A stretch of DNA of 5,302 bases from Campylobacterota bacterium (GTDB taxonomy: Bacteria > Campylobacterota > Campylobacteria > Campylobacterales > SZUA-545): contig JAUPLZ010000396.1 in NCBI GenBank assembly GCA_030836705.1, forward strand, positions 1 to 5,302. Direction: 5' to 3'. The notes below the pieces were generated by a model that worked only from the letters and a program-made list of their open reading frames with translations, was not told the DNA's origin and searched no databases. Positions within the stretch are counted from its first letter, which is position 1; every line of letters starts with the position of its first letter. This document shows positions 1 through 5,302 of this stretch, one piece after another. The position numbers were made by a program, and so were the translations under genes.

Positions 1-16
1 TTTTAAGAGGTAATAT

Positions 17-50
17 AAAAAACAGGAGGGTGGCAAAACTCCTGTTTTTT
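17..50. terminator. Bidirectional intrinsic terminator
   Basis: Arms at 17-28 (AAAAAACAGGAG) and 39-50 (CTCCTGTTTTTT) are exact reverse complements around a 10-nt loop. The GC-bearing core is 6 bp, and a run of six T follows the hairpin on either strand. It lies 17 nt beyond the stop codon of the leftward lipoprotein gene, so it should end that transcript. It could equally end a rightward gene lying off the left edge. The structure is seen directly; activity is inferred. Confidence 0.85.
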
Positions 51-67
51 GTCATTCTTTTATAGAT

Positions 68-1456
68 TCATCTACAATCATCTGTTTGTTTTAATCCACT
101 TCCAAAAGAGACAATGTCACAATAATCCTCTGCGCCTTTTTTTGATCCAAACATTTCATCAAGCGGAGAACATCCCAGCGCTGGTGTCCAGCAAAAACCA
201 TATACACAATAGTTATTATATAAAAACAAGTCAGGATCAGAGCCGCACGCTCCACCAACTTCCATTTCAGAACCGGATGAGACGGTAAAAGACCCAGTCG
301 CAGTAGCAGTGCCGCCAGCCGTACCAACAGAAATCTGACCGCTTGATGCGCCATTTGGAACCTCTACTGTCAGCAATGTAGCTGTTGCAGCTGATACTGT
401 CGCTTGAGCGCCGTTAAACATAACCATATTGCTTGCAATGTTTGTATCAAAATTATCGCCGGCTATACTCACAACTGTTCCTGCAGCACCAGTGGTTGGA
501 GTAAAACTTAAAATTATCGGTATTCCAGCCTCTGTAGTCACATCTGTGATTAATGACTGATTATCTTCCGTACTGCCACCAACGACACTCTGGTTTCCGT
601 CAAGCGTCCGCAAAAGCAATGGATCAATACCACTTGAATTTAAATCATACTGACCATCTGCTAGCATTCTCACTTCATCTACCAATGTTCTAGAAAAACT
701 CTCTCCTGAATCCGACTGTTCAACCACACTAGGATAGACATAGATATTATCCATGCTCTCATTTAGGTCTTGTGAACTATTTAATTTTACTGTAAGCTCA
801 TCCAGACTCTCTTCAACTCTATTAACCGTGCGAAAAACCTCACCAGCGGCATATCTTAACACCTTATCCACATTTTCTTTTGTTGTTATCAATAGATTTG
901 AGACGCCCCTAACAAGATCAAAAGTTACATGTCCAAATTCAAGCGATATATGACATGCATAAGTTTTGGCAAAATCCTCATCCTCAAGCCCTTGCGTACC
1001 ATCTGGGTTATTGCATGTGCTATCTACAATGTTTGTTGGCTGGATTGAGTTATTATTCTCAAGGACAGTAAAGCTTTTATACTCCAAAACAACTCCACCT
1101 GGATTTTTTACAGCAACTTGAGCAACCTTGCTACTTGCATCTGTTGATATGACTTCTATCTCATAACCGCCTATTTTTATTTTAGGCAGACCTGTATTGC
1201 CAAATGAAAGTTGATAATAGGTTCCGTCTGTCTCTATAATATCCAAGTTGGAAATCCCGCCAGATACTCCCCTGTGCGCAACGATGCCTGTGCCATCCTG
1301 CAAGTAGTCCACAAAATATATTGTTGATAATTGATCTGGAAATAATATTGTCAAATTTTTCTCAGTCGCCGAGCCACTCCCCTTGCTTCCGCTCCCTCCG
1401 CATGCGTTAAAAAAAAGCATCACAAGCAAACCAATCAACATCGCCATACTTCTCAT
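68..1456 (-). CDS. Putative lipoprotein with IPT/TIG domain and cysteine-rich C-terminal tail
   Basis: This is a 462-residue exported protein of unknown function. The N-terminus is a short hydrophobic signal (residues 4-18) ending in LFFNAC. Cys19 is the likely lipidation site, followed by a flexible Gly/Ser/Lys linker typical of surface lipoproteins; Phe at -3 and Asn at -2 make the lipobox acceptable but not ideal. Residues about 35-310 match no family I recognise. They include Cys148 and Cys168 and a likely amphipathic helical stretch near 190-235. Residues about 311-393 form an IPT/TIG immunoglobulin-like fold, shown by the pattern SFTPTTGAAGTVVSIAGDNF and a Gly/Thr-rich end; such domains occur in surface and carbohydrate- or protein-binding proteins. 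Residues 400-462 hold six cysteines (404, 417, 422, 429, 446, 461), suggesting three disulfides in the periplasm or outside the cell. The ATG at 1456 is chosen because AAGGAG (1463-1468) lies 6 nt upstream. The gene stands alone and ends before the terminator at 17-50. The TIG-encoding segment is visibly GC-richer than the rest. Confidence 0.85.
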   Translation of the reverse strand: MRSMAMLIGLLVMLFFNACGGSGSKGSGSATEKNLTILFPDQLSTIYFVDYLQDGTGIVAHRGVSGGISNLDIIETDGTYYQLSFGNTGLPKIKIGGYEIEVISTDASSKVAQVAVKNPGGVVLEYKSFTVLENNNSIQPTNIVDSTCNNPDGTQGLEDEDFAKTYACHISLEFGHVTFDLVRGVSNLLITTKENVDKVLRYAAGEVFRTVNRVEESLDELTVKLNSSQDLNESMDNIYVYPSVVEQSDSGESFSRTLVDEVRMLADGQYDLNSSGIDPLLLRTLDGNQSVVGGSTEDNQSLITDVTTEAGIPIILSFTPTTGAAGTVVSIAGDNFDTNIASNMVMFNGAQATVSAATATLLTVEVPNGASSGQISVGTAGGTATATGSFTVSSGSEMEVGGACGSDPDLFLYNNYCVYGFCWTPALGCSPLDEMFGSKKGAEDYCDIVSFGSGLKQTDDCR

Positions 1457-1591
1457 TGACGACTCCTTGTCTAAGAATTTTTGTTTTGATAGCTAAGACA
1501 TTACAGCTGCATCCCTTAAAAAGACCTCGCTTCAACCACCCAACTTAAGACCGATACACACACTTTTAAAATTTTACGCAAGAGTGTATAC

Positions 1592-1600
1592 TGCTATAAA
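1592..1600 (+). promoter_or_regulatory. Candidate extended -10 promoter for amrS
   Basis: TGCTATAAA matches an extended -10 element (TGn followed by TATAAA, five of six to TATAAT). It lies 28 nt before the amrS start codon. An overlapping alternative, TATACT, sits at 1587-1592. No good -35 box is visible, which is common for housekeeping promoters in Campylobacterota. The rest of the divergent spacer (1457-1627) shows no clear promoter for the leftward lipoprotein gene. Confidence 0.4.
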
Positions 1601-1627
1601 TAAAAATGCTCAAAAAAGGAGCAAAAC

Positions 1628-2650
1628 ATGAAATATAAAGCTTGGCTTAGCAAAAAAATAGAAAAAACCGGCAAAATACTATGCGAGGCATGCCATCAAG
1701 CGTGCGTATTGAGTGAAGGCGAATACGGAACATGCGGAGTAAGATTTGTAGAAAACGGGGAATTGATTCTTAGTGTTTACGGAAAAGTTGCGGCTTTGCA
1801 TATAGACCCGATAGAAAAAAAGCCGCTTTTTCATTTTTTGCCAAACTCAAAAAGCCTCTCGCTAGGAACGGTTGGATGTAATTTTAGCTGCAAGTTTTGC
1901 CAGAATGCCTCTATTTCGCAATATCCAAAAGAGCGCAATCATAATATTTTTGGCGATGACTTGATGCCAAACGACATAGTAAATCTAGCACTTGAATATA
2001 AAACCAAATCAATCTCATACACTTACAACGAACCTGCTGTTTTTTTTGAATATGCGTACGATACGGCTAAGCTAGCCCATGAGAAAGGATTAAAAAACAT
2101 TTTTGTTACAAGCGGCTATGAAACCCACAAAGCAATTGATACCATGGGTTCATATCTTGATGCTATGAATATAGACATAAAAGCATTTAGTGATGATTTT
2201 TACAAAAACATCTCAGGCGCCAAACTAAAACCGGTACTTGATACCGTCGAATACTCATACAAAAAAGGAATATGGGTGGAGATAACCACCCTAATCATCC
2301 CGACACTAAACGACTCTAGCGAAGAACTTGAAAAAATAGCCAATTTTATAGCCTCAATCAGTCTTGATATGCCATGGCATATTTCAGCGTTTCATCCGCA
2401 ATACAAAATGCTTGATATACCGCGAACGCCTCATTCTACACTAATAAAAGCATATGAGATAGGCAAAAAAGCGGGCTTAAATTATGTTTATATAGGAAAT
2501 GTTTTGGACGAAGATAGAAGTAGCACTTACTGTCCAAACTGCAAGAAAAAAATCATAGACAGAAGTGGCTACATAGGCGAAATAGTTCAAAATCACTTGA
2601 TTGAAAGCAAATGCCCATACTGCCAAACAAAAATCGCAGGAGTGCTTTAA
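1628..2650 (+). CDS. amrS: AmmeMemoRadiSam system radical SAM enzyme AmrS
   Basis: This is a 340-residue cytosolic radical S-adenosylmethionine enzyme related to pyruvate formate-lyase activating enzymes. The cluster-binding motif is Cys84-x3-Cys88-x2-Cys91 within GCNFSCKFCQN, which should hold a 4Fe-4S cluster that cleaves SAM. The N-terminus has a cysteine-rich segment (Cys19, Cys22, Cys26, Cys36; CEACHQAC and YGTCGVR) and the C-terminus two CxxC pairs (Cys302/305 and Cys329/332) that look like a zinc ribbon. The phrases YTYNEPAVFFEYAYDTA, MNIDIKAF and WHISAFHPQYKM are characteristic of this family. Length and layout are normal for AmrS. The family is named for co-occurrence with AMMECR1-like and MEMO1-like proteins; the substrate is not something I can state. 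Neither partner gene is in the window. The ATG is supported by AAGGAG (1616-1621), 6 nt upstream. The gene converges on the haem-protein gene, with 7 bp between stops. Confidence 0.93.
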   Translation: MKYKAWLSKKIEKTGKILCEACHQACVLSEGEYGTCGVRFVENGELILSVYGKVAALHIDPIEKKPLFHFLPNSKSLSLGTVGCNFSCKFCQNASISQYPKERNHNIFGDDLMPNDIVNLALEYKTKSISYTYNEPAVFFEYAYDTAKLAHEKGLKNIFVTSGYETHKAIDTMGSYLDAMNIDIKAFSDDFYKNISGAKLKPVLDTVEYSYKKGIWVEITTLIIPTLNDSSEELEKIANFIASISLDMPWHISAFHPQYKMLDIPRTPHSTLIKAYEIGKKAGLNYVYIGNVLDEDRSSTYCPNCKKKIIDRSGYIGEIVQNHLIESKCPYCQTKIAGVL

Positions 2651-2659
2651 AGGACTCCT
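2638..2659. terminator. Possible bidirectional terminator across convergent gene ends
   Basis: AGGAGT (2638-2643) pairs with ACTCCT (2654-2659). Inside them, after one mismatch, is the palindrome CTTTAAAG (2645-2652), so the whole 22 bp is a near-perfect palindrome. It covers the amrS stop codon and runs into the stop of the opposing gene. T-rich DNA follows on both strands: CTCTTTTGTTCTT on the + strand, and GATTTTTGTTT on the - strand, inside the amrS 3' end. The stem is short and the T tracts are broken, so activity is uncertain. Confidence 0.45.
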
Positions 2660-3092
2660 AATACTCTTTTGTTCTTAACAATTCATTTGCCCAATCTTTA
2701 ACTTGTTGTTTTTGCTCTTTTGTAAGTTTTGCTTCATCGTGCATCATAAGATAAATAGGCGTAGGCATTCCGGAATCTATTAATCTTATAGTCGTTCTTA
2801 AAACCTTCTCTTTTTTCTTGTCACTATACTCATCCCATCTTTGATAATTAAGCCATCTAAGCGCATGCGATACATCATATCTTATTATCCAAGATACTGG
2901 CGCCATATAGCTATACCATGGCCATTTAGTATCATAAGAGTGACAATCGTAACAAGCATCTTTTAGTATTTTATCAATATGCTCAGGCACTACATACTCT
3001 TTTTTTTTACTTAGATCAACAGGCACTTCAACATGAATAGCTTGTATAACTAAAAAATATATAAACGCAAAAATTAAAACTGTTTTAGACAT
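2658..3092 (-). CDS. Membrane-anchored haem-binding domain protein (single CxxCH)
   Basis: This 144-residue protein matches the bacterial haem-binding domain family (Haem_bd type). Residues 4-19 form one hydrophobic segment, either an uncleaved anchor or a signal peptide, placing the rest in the periplasm. The c-type haem attachment motif is Cys47-Tyr-Asp-Cys50-His51. Family hallmarks follow: a Trp/Pro stretch WPWYSYMAPVSWII (57-70), WxxY/W repeats around 80-86, and the segment GMPTPIYLMMHDEAKLT (108-124), in which Met109 or His118 could be the second haem ligand. The C-terminus is a charged amphipathic helix ending in WANELL. Members are usually found as small electron-transfer or sensing proteins, but no specific partner can be named. 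The reading frame is open upstream to a GTG at 3146, but ATG 3092 has a strong GGAGG 6 nt upstream, and the extra residues would put a charged, hydrophilic stretch before the signal. The gene is transcribed divergently from the nitroreductase gene. Confidence 0.88.
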   Translation of the reverse strand: MSKTVLIFAFIYFLVIQAIHVEVPVDLSKKKEYVVPEHIDKILKDACYDCHSYDTKWPWYSYMAPVSWIIRYDVSHALRWLNYQRWDEYSDKKKEKVLRTTIRLIDSGMPTPIYLMMHDEAKLTKEQKQQVKDWANELLRTKEY

Positions 3093-3098
3093 ATCCAA

Positions 3099-3103
3099 CC
3101 TCC
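3099..3103 (-). promoter_or_regulatory. Ribosome binding site that fixes the haem-protein start
   Basis: GGAGG on the - strand, 6 nt before the ATG at 3092, is the strongest Shine-Dalgarno core in the window. The competing GTG at 3146 has only TATAAAAA before it, with no purine-rich ribosome site. This decides for the 144-residue protein over a 162-residue one. Confidence 0.8.
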
Positions 3104-3148
3104 ATCTTTTTAGACCACCTGTTTTTAACAGCCACTTAAAAGACACTT

Positions 3149-3154
3149 TTTATA
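3149..3154 (-). promoter_or_regulatory. Candidate -10 box for the haem-protein gene
   Basis: TATAAA on the - strand (five of six to TATAAT). A transcript starting about 7 nt downstream, near 3142, would have a leader of roughly 50 nt to the ATG at 3092. It would begin after the GTG at 3146-3144, which agrees with the downstream start. No -35 box is clear. Confidence 0.35.
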
Positions 3155-3156
3155 AT
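3151..3156 (+). promoter_or_regulatory. Candidate -10 box for the nitroreductase-exporter unit
   Basis: A perfect TATAAT on the + strand, 71 nt before the nitroreductase ATG. A TTAACA (3125-3130) upstream resembles a -35 box, but the 20-bp spacing is long. A nearer alternative is TACAAT at 3205-3210, with TTGCTT at 3184-3189 and a 15-bp spacer, which would give a very short leader. Which one is used cannot be decided from the sequence. The box overlaps the opposing -10 candidate. Confidence 0.35.
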
Positions 3157-3227
3157 TAGATTCTAACGCAAGTTGCTTAAGTATTGCTTTAGATAAAATT
3201 ATTATACAATTCTAAAAAGGGGTTCAA

Positions 3228-3848
3228 ATGACAAAAAAAGAGATTTTAGATGCATATTCGTTTCGCCATGCATGCAAAGCATTCGATGAGACAAAAAAAA
3301 TACCAAAAGAAGATTTTGATTTTATACTAGAAACAGGTAGGCTCTCTCCATCTTCATTCGGGATGGAACAGTGGAAGTTTATAGTAGTTCAAAATGACGA
3401 ACTAAAGGCAAAAATTCGCCCTCATTGCTGGAATCAAGTTCAAATTACAAGCTGTAGCGAGCTAGTCGTAGTCCTTGCTAAAAAAATTCTTCGCTCTACT
3501 CATCCATATGTTACAGAAATGCTAACTTATAAAAATTGGGATGAAGATAGAAAAAAAGCCTATCTTGAAAGATACAAAAATCATAACGATTGGCGAAGCG
3601 ATGAAGAGCTTGTGCATTGGAGTATGAAACAAGGCTATATTGCAGCAGCAAATATGCTAACAAGCGCTGCAATGATAGGAATAGACTCATGCCCAATCGA
3701 AGGAATGGATAAAGCAAAAGTGCAAGAGGTTTTAGGGATAGACACGACAAAATATGAGATAGCTCTTTTGCTTACATTCGGCTACAGACTAAATCCACAG
3801 CCGCAAAAAACAAGACTTTCACTTGAAAAAATAGTAGAGTACCGATAA
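3228..3848 (+). CDS. NAD(P)H-dependent nitroreductase family oxidoreductase (NfsB-like)
   Basis: This 206-residue cytosolic flavoprotein is expected to bind FMN as a homodimer and transfer two electrons from NAD(P)H to nitroaromatics, quinones or similar acceptors; the natural substrate is unknown. Family landmarks align well with E. coli NfsB. The N-terminal FMN-phosphate motif is SFRHACKAFD (11-20, with Arg13, His14 and Lys17). RLSPSSFGMEQWKFIVV (38-54) is the conserved SPSS..QPW-like strand. CPIEGMD (155-161) holds the flavin-contacting Glu158-Gly159 pair, and the C-terminal Lys194 and Arg196 (KTRLS) match the terminal phosphate-binding residues. The length is slightly below the 217 residues of E. 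coli NfsB. The start is supported by a G-rich ribosome site (AAAGGGG, 3216-3222), 5 nt before the ATG. The exporter gene begins immediately after the TAA stop, in the same frame, so the two are probably co-transcribed and translationally coupled. Confidence 0.92.
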   Translation: MTKKEILDAYSFRHACKAFDETKKIPKEDFDFILETGRLSPSSFGMEQWKFIVVQNDELKAKIRPHCWNQVQITSCSELVVVLAKKILRSTHPYVTEMLTYKNWDEDRKKAYLERYKNHNDWRSDEELVHWSMKQGYIAAANMLTSAAMIGIDSCPIEGMDKAKVQEVLGIDTTKYEIALLLTFGYRLNPQPQKTRLSLEKIVEYR

Positions 3849-5302
3849 GTGGATAAAATCACATGGCTTTCGCTCCTTAAAGAGGCAAAGCCATACAAAA
3901 AAGAGATAGCATTAGGGCAGTTCATAGCTCTATTTGCAGCAATTATAAGCTTGCCGATTCCGCTTCTTTTTCCGATATTAATAGACGAGGTACTATTAGG
4001 AAAACCGGGTAAAATCATGGAGATAATTGATGCCATCATATCTCCTCAAAATTCCTATATTTATATTTTAATCGTTCTTTTTACGACTCTATTTTTAAGA
4101 TTTGCATTTTTTGTACTAAATGTAATCCAGTCAAAACTTTTTACAACAATTTCAAAAACAATTATTTTCAAAATAAGAGACAAGCTGCTAAACCACCTAA
4201 AAGATGTCTCAATAGCAGAATACGAAGCATTAGGCGGTGGCGGCGTAGGAGCAAAACTTGTAACTGATATAAACACAGTCGATAGTTTTATCGGTATAAG
4301 CATCGGACGATTTATCGTTTCTTTGCTTTCGCTTATTGGCGTAGCCGCAGTACTTTTGATTATAAACTGGCAGCTTGCTCTTATAATTCTTACGATAAAT
4401 CCTATGGTTATTATTCTTACTGTATTTTTGGGCAGACGGATAAAAAAACTCAAAAAAAGCGAGAACCAAAAAATAGAGGATTTTCAAGAATCGCTCACAC
4501 AAACGATAGACCTTTTTATCCAAATAAGAACTCACAACCAAGAAAATAGATACATTAACTCAATGATAGAAAATGCAAGAGCAATAAAAGAAAGCTCTTT
4601 GAATTTTGGCTGGAAAAGCGAAGCTGCTGGCTTCTTGTCATCTTTGGTTTTTTTATATGGGTTTGAAATTTTTAGAGCCATAGCCATGATAATGGTGCTT
4701 TTTTCATCACTCTCTATCGGCGAGATGCTAGCAGTCATGGGATATTTATGGTTTATGGTCTCTCCGCTTCAAGAGATAATGCAAATTATTTTCTCCTATC
4801 ACAACGCAAATAGTGCGCTAGAGAGACTAAATGCTGTTTTAGCCCTAGACAAAGAGCCTAAATATCCGCATATAAATAACCCTTTTTTAAACACAAACGC
4901 AAATGAGATTCACTTGGAAAATATCTGTTTTTCCTACAAGGACAAAGAAGTTTTACACAATATAAACATGACCATCCCAAAAGGCAAAACGGTTGCACTT
5001 TTAGGTCCTAGCGGAAGCGGCAAAACCACTCTAGCACACATAATTCTAGGGCTTTATCCAGTCTGTTCCGGCAAAATATATATTGACAATACTCCAGTGA
5101 ATCAAATAGGACTTGATGTAATTAGAGAAAATGTGTCTTTAGTTCTTCAATCGCCCAAAATGTTCAATGACACACTAAGGCACAATCTAACATTCGGCAA
5201 AAAAATAGAAGATGAAAAGTTATTTCAAGCACTCCAAACAGCACAACTTGAAACCGTCATATCAAAACTCACAAATGGACTCGATACAAAAATAGGCAAA
5301 GA
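3849..5302 (+). CDS. ABC exporter half-transporter (fused membrane and ATPase domains), 3' end cut by window
   Basis: This gene encodes an inner-membrane ABC exporter of the MsbA/multidrug type, which would work as a dimer. The first 484 residues are present. Six membrane spans are likely near 21-45, 70-93, 155-172, 176-195, 258-285 and 293-315. The cytoplasmic loop GGGGVGAKLVTDINTVD (129-145) matches the usual G-x-L-x-x-R-L-x-x-D-hinge region of type-1 exporters. The nucleotide-binding domain starts near 353: A-loop Tyr363, Walker A GPSGSGKTT (386-394), and Q-loop Gln434 followed by the typical MFNDTLRHNLTFG. The LSGGQ signature, Walker B and H-loop, perhaps 90-100 residues, lie past the window edge. 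The substrate cannot be told from the sequence; lipid, peptide or drug export are all possible. The GTG at 3849 is the only reasonable start: the preceding in-frame codon is the nitroreductase stop, and the next ATG (4017) would remove the first membrane span. Only a weak GAG (3837-3839) precedes it, suggesting reinitiation by ribosomes finishing the nitroreductase. Confidence 0.9.
   Translation, partial: MDKITWLSLLKEAKPYKKEIALGQFIALFAAIISLPIPLLFPILIDEVLLGKPGKIMEIIDAIISPQNSYIYILIVLFTTLFLRFAFFVLNVIQSKLFTTISKTIIFKIRDKLLNHLKDVSIAEYEALGGGGVGAKLVTDINTVDSFIGISIGRFIVSLLSLIGVAAVLLIINWQLALIILTINPMVIILTVFLGRRIKKLKKSENQKIEDFQESLTQTIDLFIQIRTHNQENRYINSMIENARAIKESSLNFGWKSEAAGFLSSLVFLYGFEIFRAIAMIMVLFSSLSIGEMLAVMGYLWFMVSPLQEIMQIIFSYHNANSALERLNAVLALDKEPKYPHINNPFLNTNANEIHLENICFSYKDKEVLHNINMTIPKGKTVALLGPSGSGKTTLAHIILGLYPVCSGKIYIDNTPVNQIGLDVIRENVSLVLQSPKMFNDTLRHNLTFGKKIEDEKLFQALQTAQLETVISKLTNGLDTKIGK

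Noticed and set aside
49..288. Rightward 79-codon open frame opposite the lipoprotein gene
   Set aside because: It overlaps the 3' end of a well-supported gene on the other strand, has no ribosome site, and its product has low-complexity, non-protein-like composition.
91..354. Leftward 87-codon open frame inside the lipoprotein gene
   Set aside because: It is an alternative frame through the GC-rich TIG and cysteine-tail region; its Leu/Ala-rich start comes from the reading frame of Ala/Gly/Ser codons, and the main frame has clear domain structure.
1471..1498. Direct repeat CTAAGA at 1471-1476 and 1493-1498, 22 bp apart
   Set aside because: The two-helical-turn spacing is suggestive of an operator, but a 6-mer pair is too short to support a call.
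3083..3114. Direct repeat TTTTAGAC (3083-3090 and 3107-3114) flanking the haem-protein ribosome site
   Set aside because: Two copies of an AT-rich 8-mer 24 bp apart, one of them inside coding sequence, are easily explained by chance.
4017..4019. Internal ATG as the exporter start
   Set aside because: It would delete the first 56 residues, including the first membrane span, leaving an incomplete transporter; the GTG at 3849 gives the usual layout.
3511..4039. Leftward open frames opposite the nitroreductase and the start of the exporter
   Set aside because: They are antisense to strongly conserved family motifs and span a gene junction; no ribosome site or family resemblance.
4061..4738. Several leftward open frames opposite the ABC exporter
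   Set aside because: They lie antisense to a clear membrane domain, overlap one another in different frames, and their hydrophobic content mirrors the exporter's T-rich codons.

Overview
The window looks like a chromosomal stretch from a low-GC, mesophilic Campylobacterota bacterium (Sulfurimonas or a relative). This is inferred from three things: AT-rich coding DNA with heavy use of ATA, AGA and AAA codons; the protein types present; and tightly packed genes on alternating strands. I see no mobile element, tRNA, rRNA or CRISPR array, and the gene content reads as ordinary chromosome.

Layout from left to right. A perfect 12-bp inverted repeat with T tracts on both strands (17-50) is a bidirectional terminator. 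It sits just past the stop of a leftward gene (68-1456) for a secreted lipoprotein with an IPT/TIG domain and a cysteine-rich C-terminal tail. A 171-bp divergent spacer follows, then a rightward gene (1628-2650) for the radical SAM enzyme of the AmmeMemoRadiSam system (AmrS). It converges, with only 7 bp between stop codons, on a leftward gene for a small membrane-anchored haem-binding protein with one CxxCH motif. An imperfect palindrome spans that junction. I place the start of the haem protein at 3092, not at the upstream GTG at 3146, because of a strong ribosome binding site and a possible promoter placement. A second divergent spacer, with overlapping -10-like boxes, precedes a rightward pair: an NfsB-like FMN nitroreductase (3228-3848) and an ABC exporter half-transporter (3849 to the window edge, C-terminus missing).

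The nitroreductase and exporter genes are almost certainly one transcription unit. They are in the same reading frame, and a single TAA codon separates the last nitroreductase codon from the GTG start of the exporter. No functional link among the other genes can be shown from the sequence. I did not find a convincing new multi-gene system. The observations most worth checking are the one-stop-codon junction, the lipoprotein with its GC-richer TIG segment and six-cysteine tail, and the AmrS gene without its usual partners in view.
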